Virus record (IMG/VR): IMGVR_UViG_3300048809_000064
Span: 1-35,689 of that record
Length of the DNA: 35,689 bases
Source: a virus
Reading direction: 5' to 3' (one strand)
Below the pieces are notes generated by a model. It made no database searches, was not told the DNA's origin, and saw only the letters and a program-made list of their open reading frames with translations. This document shows positions 8,381 to 16,764 of the stretch, one piece after another (the first letter of the stretch is position 1; each line of letters begins with the position of its first letter). The position numbers were made by a program, and so were the translations under genes.

Positions 8381-8886
8381 TGGCTAAAATTCAAATCAGA
8401 TTCTTGTCACAAAAGGATTTTATATCCACAGTTATTGAATTTGTCGAGGGAGGCAGTGAGTTCTGCCATGTTGAGTTCGTTTTCTCTAAAGATGAACAAA
8501 CAGCGCTCGGTATTGCAGGGCCATATGTTGGCTCACACTCTGATGCTGGTATACAAGCATACAATGATTCCTATTATGTGGGTGGAAAAACGATTACCCG
8601 CGAACGTAATTATAGCCTGTCAGTCACCGACGAACAGTACGTTACAATTACAAGTTTTATAAAATCCAGAATAGGAGCAGAGTATGATTTCCAGGATATT
8701 CTTGGTATTATGCTTCACAAAGATTGGCACACAGCAAATCGTTTTATCTGTTCTGCATTCGTAATAGCCGCGCTTTGGGCGGGTGGTGTACAAATGCTGA
8801 ATGTTCTACCAGGATATCAATATAAGGTAACTCCAGAATCAGCTCATCTTTCATCTTTATTAATTGGCAACTGGTGTTCGTATTAA
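8380..8886 (+). CDS. permuted NlpC/P60-like (YiiX-type) papain-fold protein
   Basis: 168 residues. The order is FCHVEFVFS (His near residue 29) first and NRFICSAFVIAALW (Cys near 122) later. This His-before-Cys order is that of permuted NlpC/P60 (YiiX/YebB) proteins, which act on lipids or peptidoglycan-like amides. No signal peptide is seen. It starts on the thyX stop codon, so it is expressed with nucleotide genes. The substrate cannot be told from sequence. Confidence 0.6.
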   Translation: MAKIQIRFLSQKDFISTVIEFVEGGSEFCHVEFVFSKDEQTALGIAGPYVGSHSDAGIQAYNDSYYVGGKTITRERNYSLSVTDEQYVTITSFIKSRIGAEYDFQDILGIMLHKDWHTANRFICSAFVIAALWAGGVQMLNVLPGYQYKVTPESAHLSSLLIGNWCSY

Positions 8887-8901
8887 AAAGGAGAACCATA
8901 A

Positions 8902-9318
8902 ATGATCGCTGCTGGCACACTTTTTTACGCCTTATCAACAAAGAGATTCTTATTTCTTATGCGCAACAACACAAGAACTAAAAACACTTGGGGATTAGTT
9001 GGCGGAAAAATAAACTCTCACGAGAATGTTGCTGAAGGATTGAAGCGAGAACTAACCGAAGAGATTGGCGAGTTCCCTCAAATTATTAAACAAATCCCTT
9101 TGGAAACTTTCACCAGTATGGATGATGAATTCAAATATCATTCATTCATTTTTGTAGTGGAAAAAGAATTTATTCCTATACTAAATGCAGAACACAGTGG
9201 ATATGCGTGGACAGAGATTGAAAAGTATCCAAAACCATTACATCCAGGTATTTGGGCGAGTCTCAACACAGATGTAATTCTGGAAAAGATTAAGTTTGTT
9301 CAAGATTTAGGAAAGTAA
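8902..9318 (+). CDS. Nudix hydrolase
   Basis: 138 residues with a full Nudix box (GKINSHENVAEGLKRELTEEIG, near residues 34-55) matching G-x5-E-x7-REUxEExGU. Nudix proteins hydrolyse nucleoside diphosphates linked to another moiety; in phages they may clean the nucleotide pool or act on caps and NAD-like compounds. It ends the plus-strand nucleotide operon with an AAAAGGAG ribosome site. It converges with a membrane-protein gene on the other strand. Confidence 0.85.
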   Translation: MIAAGTLFYALSTKRFLFLMRNNTRTKNTWGLVGGKINSHENVAEGLKRELTEEIGEFPQIIKQIPLETFTSMDDEFKYHSFIFVVEKEFIPILNAEHSGYAWTEIEKYPKPLHPGIWASLNTDVILEKIKFVQDLGK

Positions 9319-9666
9319 TTACTTTTTACCCATATTGCTTGAAAAAGATTTGAATATACCAGCAATTTTTGACGGTGAATAAACCACAGTAACCAGCATG
9401 GATGAAAACCATCCCAATTCCATTAAATTTGGTGGAATGGCATTATTTTTCACAACGAGATAGCTCACAAGACCAAGAGACACGGCAATAATAGTTAGCG
9501 AAGCTATTCTTGCTGTGCTACCATTTCCAAATTCAGACGAAACAACTGTTCTCCAAAAAGGTCGGTGCCAATTAGTGAGTTCGGTCTTATTTGTAGTTTT
9601 ATGAATACTAACTGTAGAATCAGGTGTAGTTTCTTCAGTTTTTTCTTCAGTATTTTCGTTTGCCAT
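9319..9666 (-). CDS. small membrane protein, holin-like candidate
   Basis: About 115 residues. An acidic Thr/Glu-rich N-terminus is followed by two hydrophobic segments (ARIASLTIIAVSLGLVSYLVV and WFSSMLVTVVYS) and a basic Ser/Lys C-terminus. A perfect late promoter TATAAATA lies at 9682-9689. Transcription would begin near 9676, so the ATG at 9678 would be leaderless and the ATG at 9666 (MANENTEE) is the likelier start. Late expression, small size and two membrane helices fit a holin, but nothing proves it. Confidence 0.6.
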   Translation of the reverse strand: MANENTEEKTEETTPDSTVSIHKTTNKTELTNWHRPFWRTVVSSEFGNGSTARIASLTIIAVSLGLVSYLVVKNNAIPPNLMELGWFSSMLVTVVYSPSKIAGIFKSFSSNMGKK

Positions 9667-9681
9667 GGTATCACCCATGAC

Positions 9682-9689
9682 TATTTATA
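9682..9689 (-). promoter_or_regulatory. perfect T4-type late promoter TATAAATA
   Basis: An exact T4 late consensus on the minus strand, 16 bp before the chosen start of the membrane-protein gene. Confidence 0.75.
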
Positions 9690-9700
9690 ATTTGGTCACA

Positions 9701-9732
9701 AAAATAGGAAACCAAAATTGGTTTCCTATTTT
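9701..9732. terminator. bidirectional rho-independent terminator
   Basis: Perfect 13-bp stem (AAAATAGGAAACC with GGTTTCCTATTTT) around a 6-nt loop, ending in A and T runs on both sides. It separates the 292-residue structural gene from the membrane-protein gene. Confidence 0.8.
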
Positions 9733-9749
9733 GTAACGGTTATATCAAC

Positions 9750-10628
9750 TTATAGGGTGTCGAGATAGGCCAATTTAACTGCGAGTGAATTATAATCACT
9801 TGGAATTGCTTGTTCCTTATACAACCAACGATATTGATTACCTTGATAGGTATTCAAATAATTCGCAGAAGTAATGGTCTTCACATATTCTGTTGCTGTG
9901 CCGCTATTACCTTCAATTGTAACTGTAGGATTTACATTTACAATACCGGCTGTGAGAACGACTACTGCACCAGTTGATACTGCTCCACTAACTACGGTTG
10001 GTTCAGTAAAGGTTGGGGCGGTTTTTGCACCATTTACAATAAATGTTGCATCGGTATAACCAGCACCACCAGTTGCTACAGTTGCAGATTCAACACCAAA
10101 GTTGAAGCCAATAACTGCACCTGCGCCATTGGCAGAATTAGTAGTTGTTGCAATTGCAGCGACATTGGCTGGAAGTACGGTATAGCCTTGTGTTCCAGCA
10201 ACAGGAGCAGACACAGTTAGAACTGCGTTTGCACCATTTACAGTCAATACTTGAACATTGACAGCAGAAGTAAAAGTTCCACCAACCAAGGTAAGATAAT
10301 CAAGTGCTGCATAACCAGTACCACCACTTATAATAGTGGTTGCTGAAATTCCTTTGAGTTTTGCTGAACCAGTAGCAGGAGTTGTTGGAATTGTACCAAC
10401 TGGAAATACAGCAACATAAGATGTTCCGACAACAAGGTTGCCAGAGCCGTTGACAAATGTAGTAAGACTGCTACCATTTACTGTCGCGGCACGGAAACGA
10501 TGTGGAGAATTTTGTTTAGTTAAATAACCTGCGGTTGAGCCAGAATCGGCTGGTCCGTATACAGTTGCTTGAATTTGATGTGGTGCTGTTGCACCAAGAA
10601 AACGCTGCGCATTAATTGGGCGTCCCAT
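9750..10628 (-). CDS. virion structural protein with beta-rich repeats
   Basis: 292 residues, very rich in Thr, Val, Gly and Ala and almost free of Cys. It opens with MGRPINAQRFLG, a start pattern I associate with structural proteins of large aquatic phages. Two repeats of the form GGTGYAALDYLTLVGG / GGAGYTDATFIVNG followed by beta-strands suggest stacked Ig-like or fibre domains. A late promoter (CATAAATA, 10703-10710) lies upstream. A tail fibre, Hoc-like decoration or baseplate part is possible; the exact role is not known. Confidence 0.75.
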   Translation of the reverse strand: MGRPINAQRFLGATAPHQIQATVYGPADSGSTAGYLTKQNSPHRFRAATVNGSSLTTFVNGSGNLVVGTSYVAVFPVGTIPTTPATGSAKLKGISATTIISGGTGYAALDYLTLVGGTFTSAVNVQVLTVNGANAVLTVSAPVAGTQGYTVLPANVAAIATTTNSANGAGAVIGFNFGVESATVATGGAGYTDATFIVNGAKTAPTFTEPTVVSGAVSTGAVVVLTAGIVNVNPTVTIEGNSGTATEYVKTITSANYLNTYQGNQYRWLYKEQAIPSDYNSLAVKLAYLDTL

Positions 10629-10702
10629 GATAATTACCTCAGAGGTTTAAACCTCTTACAAACGCGTGAAACGTTTATAAATCCACATTGCGTGAACACA
10701 GG

Positions 10703-10710
10703 TATTTATG
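10703..10710 (-). promoter_or_regulatory. late promoter CATAAATA (minus arm of a divergent pair)
   Basis: The minus strand reads CATAAATACC, one mismatch from consensus, about 75 bp upstream of the structural gene. It is back-to-back with the plus-strand late promoter at 10738. Confidence 0.55.
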
Positions 10711-10737
10711 TTTGAAAGAGAAAACTAGCCTTGTTTA

Positions 10738-10745
10738 TATAAATA
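10738..10745 (+). promoter_or_regulatory. perfect late promoter TATAAATA (plus arm)
   Basis: Exact T4 late consensus followed by CTG, 32 bp before the ATG of the GP88-like gene. It should drive the capsid-targeted gene block at 10.8-15.0 kb late in infection. Confidence 0.75.
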
Positions 10746-10777
10746 CTGATACAGTTTGCTATAAGGATAAGATCATT

Positions 10778-12025
10778 ATGCGATTTACTGAAGTAATTGC
10801 CGAAAACAAATTAAATGGAATCACGATCATTGACTTGGATCGTTTTTTGGAAAAAGGTTACCCAAAAAGCAATATTGACGCCGAAGATGAAGGTATTGTT
10901 GATGAAGATCAGCTAGACGAAGCAGAATTTGGTTTTGGTGCAAAACAGCGAGTAGCGCCAGAAGCAGAAATGCAAGATTATCTTGGTAGAATCAGAACAA
11001 AAACCAAAACCAAGCTTGATCCTTATACAATGCCATACATTCACGACAAAAAAATCAAGATCAAAAATCAAAATGGTCAAAATTATGATTTGGAAGCTTT
11101 GAAAAAAGCTATTATGAAGCGTCCATCCAGTTTACTAAAAAAGAATGAAAAAATGAAGCATAGTAATGGAACTGCTGATCAATATTATAATGTAGGTCTT
11201 CCTGCACTCAGAGGATTGGCTGTCAATGAAGAAACTGGTGAATTTGTTATTGTTGATACCTGTCCCGGCGCTGGTGCTTGTAAAACATTTTGTTATGCTA
11301 TGAAGGGTAGTTACATTCAATATCCAGATGTGTTTATGAAGCAAACACAAACTTTGAATTTTTTGTTAAATGATCCAGAAGGATTTTCGGCACAACTAGC
11401 AAAAGAAATTAGGGATGTTATTGCCAAATGGGATAGATTTTCATTAAAGAGTAAGAAATCAACAGAACCAGTTGATGTTAGAGTTATCATAAGATTTCAC
11501 GATTCCGGAGATTTTTTCAGCCCAGAATATATGAGAATGGCGTTTGCTGTTGCAAGACAGTTTCCAAACAATTTGTTCTATGCATACACCAAAGTTGCCG
11601 ATGTTGCTAACTCTCAAGAGACGCCAGATAATTTTACCCTCAATTTTAGTGCCGGTGCATTATCAACACAAAGTAAATTGGTCAATATTACTGGCCCGAA
11701 CGCTCGCAAATATAGTGAAGTTGTTCCTAAAGAATTGTTCTTTGACCTTATTGCTCGTAATGGCAATAAACTAATCAAAAATGCGGCTGGTGCAATTCAA
11801 TTCAAAGGATTGACAGAATGGGATGAATTTAAAGATAGATTGGTTGAAAAATATCATATCAAAAAAGATTCTATTCTACCTTATTCAGAATTTATGAAAA
11901 TGAAATTTGCTAAACAATTAGGTGATAAGCCATATTGGAATGTTGTAGTTATGCCAGGAGAAGGTGATGTTTCGGCTGCGGATAAACGTGACTGCGTTAT
12001 TGGAACTTATTTAGTTTTTCACTAA
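10778..12025 (+). CDS. GP88-family protein with capsid-targeting-like N-terminus
   Basis: 415 residues from ATG 10778 (AAGGA upstream). The N-terminus MRFTEVIAEN resembles T4 capsid-targeting peptides (compare MKTYQEFIAE), which route internal proteins into the prohead and are cut after a hydrophobic-x-Glu. The core DTCPGAGACKTFCYAMKGSY plus HDSGDFFSPEYM and FYAYTKV matches the phage gene-product-88 family, whose Cys-rich site suggests metal or radical-SAM-like chemistry, still undefined. The acidic linker (DAEDEGIVDEDQLDEAE) is likely disordered. Probably packaged in the head and injected; that is inference. Confidence 0.75.
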   Translation: MRFTEVIAENKLNGITIIDLDRFLEKGYPKSNIDAEDEGIVDEDQLDEAEFGFGAKQRVAPEAEMQDYLGRIRTKTKTKLDPYTMPYIHDKKIKIKNQNGQNYDLEALKKAIMKRPSSLLKKNEKMKHSNGTADQYYNVGLPALRGLAVNEETGEFVIVDTCPGAGACKTFCYAMKGSYIQYPDVFMKQTQTLNFLLNDPEGFSAQLAKEIRDVIAKWDRFSLKSKKSTEPVDVRVIIRFHDSGDFFSPEYMRMAFAVARQFPNNLFYAYTKVADVANSQETPDNFTLNFSAGALSTQSKLVNITGPNARKYSEVVPKELFFDLIARNGNKLIKNAAGAIQFKGLTEWDEFKDRLVEKYHIKKDSILPYSEFMKMKFAKQLGDKPYWNVVVMPGEGDVSAADKRDCVIGTYLVFH

Positions 12026-12030
12026 ACCAT

Positions 12031-12459
12031 ATGAAAGCAAAAGAATTTATTACCGAAGAAGTTGACGATGTTTTGTATCACGTTACTAAAACTACGTCAG
12101 TTCCATCCATACTCAAGAAGGGAATAAATCTTTTGCGAACTACAAATTGGGTTACGGCAGGAAGTAAAGAAAGATATGGTGCTGGTGAAATTTATGCTTT
12201 TGACCATCCAACAGATGCACAAAGATGGGCAGGGAAAATGGATTGGGAATTTTTTCAAGAACTTGGAAGTGGAAAAATATCCATTGTTGAATTTACCAAA
12301 GGACAAACAAAGTGGGAACAAGATAATAATGATCCAATGTCACAATTTGGCAAAAAAGGAAATTGGTTAAAATCCAATGATGGCATTCCAGCGAATCAGA
12401 TAATAAAAGCTTATCCATTTACACAAGAAATGGCACGAGCATTAGTAAATCAGCTTTAA
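12031..12459 (+). CDS. putative ADP-ribosyltransferase-like protein with capsid-targeting N-terminus
   Basis: 142 residues. MKAKEFITEE is a capsid-targeting-like start. It is followed by LYHVTKTTSVPSILKKGI, the opening pattern of ART-fold enzymes such as DarT and Tpt1 (YHxT...IL..GI), and GEIYAFDHPTDAQRWAGKM. A C-terminal Glu that would complete the active site is not clear to me. T4 packages and injects its own ADP-ribosyltransferase Alt, so a packaged ART here makes sense. It lies 5 bp after the GP88-like gene in the same late block. Confidence 0.55.
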   Translation: MKAKEFITEEVDDVLYHVTKTTSVPSILKKGINLLRTTNWVTAGSKERYGAGEIYAFDHPTDAQRWAGKMDWEFFQELGSGKISIVEFTKGQTKWEQDNNDPMSQFGKKGNWLKSNDGIPANQIIKAYPFTQEMARALVNQL

Positions 12460-12468
12460 GGAGCAACA

Positions 12469-12795
12469 ATGAAAATAATTGAAGTAATTTCCGAAGAAGT
12501 TATGGGACAACATCTTCTAACTGATGCTTTCACCAGCGAAGACGATATGAAGGGAAAAATTGTTCAAACCCTTGACGGTGTTCTTAATTCATATAGAAAA
12601 AATTCTCCCAAGGTACATGGCAGAGTAGCATTCAGTAATCAAATGGCTGAGACTATTTTGGCGCTTGTTCTGAAGATGATGATCGCTGAATATAAAATTT
12701 ATAGCAGAGATGAAGCTGAAAAACTGGACTCTTTTATTCATAAATTTATTTCTTTAGCCTATCTTGAATTCAAATTGAACGACATCATAGCATAA
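12469..12795 (+). CDS. small helical protein with capsid-targeting-like N-terminus
   Basis: 108 residues starting MKIIEVISEE, which fits the hydrophobic-x-Glu cleavage pattern. The rest is predicted all-helical (MAETILALVLKMMIAEYK, LDSFIHKFISLAYLEF). AAGGAG precedes the ATG, 9 bp after the ART-like gene. No family recognised; possibly an internal head protein like T4 IPI-III. Confidence 0.6.
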   Translation: MKIIEVISEEVMGQHLLTDAFTSEDDMKGKIVQTLDGVLNSYRKNSPKVHGRVAFSNQMAETILALVLKMMIAEYKIYSRDEAEKLDSFIHKFISLAYLEFKLNDIIA

Positions 12796-12803
12796 GAGGA
12801 ATT

Positions 12804-13661
12804 ATGAATCAAGATAGAGTTCCATTTTTTTATGTAGTTACCCACAAGATTACTAAAAAAAGATATGCGGGAATTAAATATAGTATTGGATGCCATCCAA
12901 ATGATCTATGGATATCATATTTTACGTCGAGTAATTTTATACATCAAATAATAAAAATGGAAGGCAAAAATATTTTTGATTTTCAAGTTCGAAAAACTTT
13001 TAATTCAATCACTGAATGTCAAAAATATGAAAATAGGTTTCTAAAACGAATAAATGCAGCCAATAACGAGAATTGGTATAATAAGCATAATGGTGGTAAA
13101 AATTTTCTTTATGTTAAACCGGGTAGAATATGGGTCAATAATAACAAAACACAAACTTTGATAGACCCAGCCGAGTTGAACCTATATCTTTCTAATGGTT
13201 ATGCTCTTGGTATGTTTGAGCACCTTAAAACACAAAGAGCTAATCATACGCACTCTTGTAAAGATAGAGTGTGGGTTAAAAATCAAGAAACAGGAATATG
13301 CAAAAGAATTTTTATATCTGATACAGAAAAATACATACAAATTGGATATGAAATTGGAAGATTTTCTCAAACTATAGCCGAAGTGGAAAAGCGAAGAAAT
13401 AAAATGAAGGGTAGGTTTCATATTACTCATCCAACTACCAAAGAAGAAAAAATGATTTTTGAAAAGAATTGGACTATTTATAAAAACAAAGGATTTATAA
13501 AAGGTTCTTTACTAAGCCAGAAAAAAGGAAAAAGATCGGGAATAAAAGGATACATCAGAATAAATAATGGAGTTAAAGAAAAAATAGTTCCATCAGAAAA
13601 ATTAAATTTTTACATTGATACTGGATATCATACAGGTAGACTACAAAATGAGAGCATATGA
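12804..13661 (+). CDS. putative homing endonuclease, GIY-YIG-like with four WVN/GYxxG repeats
   Basis: 285 residues. The N-terminus FYVVTHKITKKRYAGIKY is a degenerate GIY-YIG-like start. It is followed by four DNA-binding-type repeats of about 45 residues: GRIWVNNN...YLSNGYALG, DRVWVKNQ...YIQIGYEIG, GRFHITHP...YKNKGFIKG and GYIRINNG...YIDTGYHTG. Very Lys/Asn-rich and AT-rich compared with its neighbours, as expected for a mobile gene. It splits the capsid-targeted block and overlaps the next gene by 14 bp. Confidence 0.6.
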   Translation: MNQDRVPFFYVVTHKITKKRYAGIKYSIGCHPNDLWISYFTSSNFIHQIIKMEGKNIFDFQVRKTFNSITECQKYENRFLKRINAANNENWYNKHNGGKNFLYVKPGRIWVNNNKTQTLIDPAELNLYLSNGYALGMFEHLKTQRANHTHSCKDRVWVKNQETGICKRIFISDTEKYIQIGYEIGRFSQTIAEVEKRRNKMKGRFHITHPTTKEEKMIFEKNWTIYKNKGFIKGSLLSQKKGKRSGIKGYIRINNGVKEKIVPSEKLNFYIDTGYHTGRLQNESI

Positions 13662-15027
13662 GCTAATAGAATCATCTAGTTACATCCCACAAAATGAATA
13701 TGAAGCTCATGATCCTCGTTGGGAAATGGCATTGAGTTGTGATATTCATCCTGGTGAAGATATACGCCAAGCGGCAAAATTCAAATTCAAACTTGGAAAG
13801 GGCGGAATTCCTCCATTACTCCGAGTCGATGGCAAAATAACAGAATCAAAGGATAAATTTACAAAGAAAACTGATTTTCGTTTCAAAAAAGGTGCATTAT
13901 TAATGCAACGAGTTGGCGAAATCAATGCCCAAAAACAAAATCACGATAACTCCAAACTTCCAGTTAAAAGAGGAATGTGGGCATTCCCCTATCCAGCAAT
14001 GGATTTGTTTTTTGCTATTCATAAGATTGAACCAATGTTGCCAGAAAAATTAAGGTCTAACAATATCATGGCGCAGTATGACAAAATATCACGCGAAGAA
14101 TATCAAGCGTTATGGGATGAAAGAGATAAAGAAATTTCTAAGAAAAAAGCAAAAATTAGACCAAAAACTTTTTGGTGGAATAAACCCGTATATAGTCATA
14201 TCGCACCAAAAGGAATGCAAAATGACGGCCAATCATGGTATTTATGGACAGATTTAAAAGCTTGGGCTAAAGAGGCAAACAAATCTATGGTAGCACGCGA
14301 TGAATTGCATTCTTTCGGATTAAAACCCAACCCCAACGAACAAGGATTCCGTACTTATACTGTTGATCATCTTGAATTATTTTTACCAGAAAAAGCCGAA
14401 ATTACAAATTATGGCGTGCAGGATAAAAAAGTAATAGAATCTTCAGAAAAAATTATTCCAATTGAAAATTCAAATCTTACATTCTTATCAACCCAGAAAA
14501 AAATTGCGTGGGATATGCTTGGTACAACCTTTGCTGGTGCGGCATCAAACGCCCTTCAAAAGTTTATTATGGCACATCCGGAAATCGAACATTATTTGAT
14601 CACTTCACAACCACACGATAATGATCTAATTAAAAATGTTGCTTGGGATTTTCATGGATCATTGATTGGACTTAAAAATTTTACTCAGATTATTGGTTCT
14701 GATCCTCAAAAATATGGAATAGGTATACGGCAGTTAAAAATGCGATATCACAAACTAATAGACGGTCCATATTCGGAATTTGAAAATTATGTTATAAACT
14801 TCAAACCGTTAGTATGCAAAGATTATGGCATTTCTGTATTAGTAGATGATGACGCTGGTTGGCAATCTGGTTGTCAAAAATATAATATAAAATTAATTGA
14901 TCCAATGAATTGTATTCCAAAACAACTAGTGCCACCAAAAGGATTTGGTAGCACTATTGTATTTCCTAAAAATAATCCATTTCAAACCAAATTTACAGAC
15001 TTTACTAGTCTTGACAAAAAGAAATAA
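13648..15027 (+). CDS. large packaged protein with capsid-targeting start; HAD-like C-terminal part
   Basis: 459 residues from ATG 13648 (MRAYELIESS, capsid-targeting-like; AGGTAG upstream). The N-terminal half has RWEMALSCDIHPGEDIRQA and GMWAFPYPAMDLFFAIHK. The last 170 residues (HYLITSQPHDNDLIKNVAWDF ... VLVDDDAGWQSGCQKYNIKLIDP) look like the C-terminal half of a HAD/5'-nucleotidase-like fold, where DD then a helix and a Gly is typical. No full active site is proven. Likely injected with the genome; substrate unknown. Confidence 0.6.
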   Translation: MRAYELIESSSYIPQNEYEAHDPRWEMALSCDIHPGEDIRQAAKFKFKLGKGGIPPLLRVDGKITESKDKFTKKTDFRFKKGALLMQRVGEINAQKQNHDNSKLPVKRGMWAFPYPAMDLFFAIHKIEPMLPEKLRSNNIMAQYDKISREEYQALWDERDKEISKKKAKIRPKTFWWNKPVYSHIAPKGMQNDGQSWYLWTDLKAWAKEANKSMVARDELHSFGLKPNPNEQGFRTYTVDHLELFLPEKAEITNYGVQDKKVIESSEKIIPIENSNLTFLSTQKKIAWDMLGTTFAGAASNALQKFIMAHPEIEHYLITSQPHDNDLIKNVAWDFHGSLIGLKNFTQIIGSDPQKYGIGIRQLKMRYHKLIDGPYSEFENYVINFKPLVCKDYGISVLVDDDAGWQSGCQKYNIKLIDPMNCIPKQLVPPKGFGSTIVFPKNNPFQTKFTDFTSLDKKK

Positions 15028-15540
15028 TTATTTCTTTGCTCTTGCCAACCAATTTGTCAAATATTTTTGATCGGCTGGATTTCTAGCAACGATTGCTTCA
15101 TAATGTTCGCAACGAACAGTTTGAAATGCGTTGACAAGATCAACAGGATTACATGCATTCGTAGCATCCAATGTATTTGGCCCCCATCCTCCGTCAATAA
15201 CTAAACTACCACCAATTGAATTGACTGCTTTTTGTAAGATGATAATGCCAGCACCCGCTCCCATATTTACAGATGCATCAAATACACGCATAGAAACGGC
15301 ATCAGAAATTAATTGAGCGAACCAAGAATTCCAGAATATTGTTTGATAAAAATTTGCTACTGCTGGCCCACGCTGGTTTTGCGGAAGTGCGGCAATTGCC
15401 GCATACTGCGTCGGAAACGCAGCAGAATTAATTCCGCTAATTGCAAACGCTCCTACGGGCGCGTCCGGAACTATGGCATGGGCCTGAGTAGCGTCTTCAT
15501 TCAACATCATAAAATTATACGCTGTTTGAAATAAAGCCAT
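15028..15540 (-). CDS. endolysin, GH108 N-acetylmuramidase-like
   Basis: 170 residues. The middle (VANFYQTIFWNSW ... MRVFDASVNMGAGAGIIILQKAV) and the end (VIDGGWGPNTLDATN ... NAFQTVRCEHYEAI ... NPADQKYLTNWLARA) match glycosyl hydrolase 108 / TtsA-type muramidases with their fused peptidoglycan-binding end (DGxxGPxT). The catalytic Glu would be in the MMLNEDA segment; the usual EGG is altered. It cleaves cell-wall glycan at lysis. It sits 8 bp downstream of the protease gene in a minus-strand late operon. Confidence 0.8.
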   Translation of the reverse strand: MALFQTAYNFMMLNEDATQAHAIVPDAPVGAFAISGINSAAFPTQYAAIAALPQNQRGPAVANFYQTIFWNSWFAQLISDAVSMRVFDASVNMGAGAGIIILQKAVNSIGGSLVIDGGWGPNTLDATNACNPVDLVNAFQTVRCEHYEAIVARNPADQKYLTNWLARAKK

Positions 15541-15548
15541 ATTACCTC

Positions 15549-16289
15549 TTAGTGAATTTGATTAATATCTGCGGTGATTTGTGCAAGACTGAATCCTGCT
15601 GGATCAACACCTTGTGCAGCGAAAAAGTCTTCACCAACCAAGGCATACGATTCATCAACATACTTATTCCAATATGGAATAGTCATTTGATACACCGAAC
15701 CCCACGAAATAAAAGTAATAAGCGTTTCATTATAACCAACAACAAAAACACAATGACCACCATCTATACCACCATCATTTGCAACTATATCCCATACTTG
15801 TGGAATATTATTCATGATAAAATTTGGAACATCCATACCGATATAGATACCACCAAATAAATTAATTGCTTGCTTGACTTCTGTAATATTTTGTGGATTG
15901 ACTGAGGCAAAAGCGGCGATCTTATGTCCACCAAATCCATCAGCTTTCCAACTCTTGAGAACATTGAGTTCAATACCGCCTTGATCTGTTGAAGGATCGG
16001 AAGGATTATATCCATCCCAAGCTTCGTATGCTGCCAAAACAGTGCTATCTGAAACAGTAATTTCGTTTCCAAGATTTGCGCTCCATGTTTGAACCGCATG
16101 ACCACAACCAGCGATGGTACAATCACCAAGTTGGTCGTTTAACATAACTCCCCAACTTGAAATTTGTTTTGACCAGCTTACGGCTGGTGGTGGAACTGGC
16201 AAAGTTGGTGCCAAATAGGTACCCAACTTGACTGTACGTGAATCTACTACTACTGCTTTACGTCCTAAAAAACGATTTGCTATTGTCAT
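15549..16289 (-). CDS. papain-like cysteine protease
   Basis: 246 residues. The catalytic Cys lies in NDQLGDCTIAGCGHAVQTW (near residue 57), the His in GGHCVFVVGYN (near 178) and an SWG block in FISWGSVYQMT. This is the order of C1/C39-type papain folds often encoded next to phage structural and lysis genes. No signal peptide. A GATAAATA late promoter lies upstream. It may process virion or host wall proteins; substrate unknown. Confidence 0.75.
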   Translation of the reverse strand: MTIANRFLGRKAVVVDSRTVKLGTYLAPTLPVPPPAVSWSKQISSWGVMLNDQLGDCTIAGCGHAVQTWSANLGNEITVSDSTVLAAYEAWDGYNPSDPSTDQGGIELNVLKSWKADGFGGHKIAAFASVNPQNITEVKQAINLFGGIYIGMDVPNFIMNNIPQVWDIVANDGGIDGGHCVFVVGYNETLITFISWGSVYQMTIPYWNKYVDESYALVGEDFFAAQGVDPAGFSLAQITADINQIH

Positions 16290-16309
16290 AATTCTCCTTG
16301 AATCTTATA

Positions 16310-16317
16310 TATTTATC
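16310..16317 (-). promoter_or_regulatory. late promoter GATAAATA
   Basis: One mismatch from the T4 late consensus, about 20 bp upstream of the papain-like gene on the minus strand. Confidence 0.6.
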
Positions 16318-16320
16318 CTT

Positions 16321-16755
16321 TTACGTTCCATACGCATAGTATGCATGAATGATTGATGAATTTGCTGGTGCTGAAGCAAACGCAATATTTTGGTTGGTGC
16401 CGCCGGAAATGGTATAATCAATATTGATGGTGAGAGGACTACTATTAATATTCATAGTAAGCGTTAATGGATCAACTGTTCCATTTGCCAAAGTAAAATT
16501 CTTGTTAACACCATTGACAAGACCAGCGGGAACTTCTTGACCTGAAAAACTAATGTTGGAAATATTAGCTGTTTGCCATGGTTGCCCAGTTTGTGGACTT
16601 ACAGTATTGCCAACAACATTCAATGGACGAAAACTATTTGTGCCAACTTTTTGACGCTCAACACCAGCAATGACCGAGAGTTTGTAATATCCTCGCTGAT
16701 CTTGTGGCAGAGCGTTAAGATTTGCGTTCCAAGAAGTTTTGTAAGTATTGTTCAT
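16321..16755 (-). CDS. tail-fibre-type structural protein
   Basis: 144 residues. The C-terminal domain GLVNGVNKNFTLANG ... NIDYTISGGTNQNIAFASAPA ... IIHAYYAYG is a common phage receptor-binding or fibre module (NGVNxxFTL ... DYTISG ... AP). The N-terminal YKTSWNANLNALPQDQRGYYKLSV is unassigned. It lies between the membrane coiled-coil gene and the protease in the late minus-strand block. Confidence 0.7.
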   Translation of the reverse strand: MNNTYKTSWNANLNALPQDQRGYYKLSVIAGVERQKVGTNSFRPLNVVGNTVSPQTGQPWQTANISNISFSGQEVPAGLVNGVNKNFTLANGTVDPLTLTMNINSSPLTINIDYTISGGTNQNIAFASAPANSSIIHAYYAYGT

Positions 16756-16764
16756 TTAATCCTC

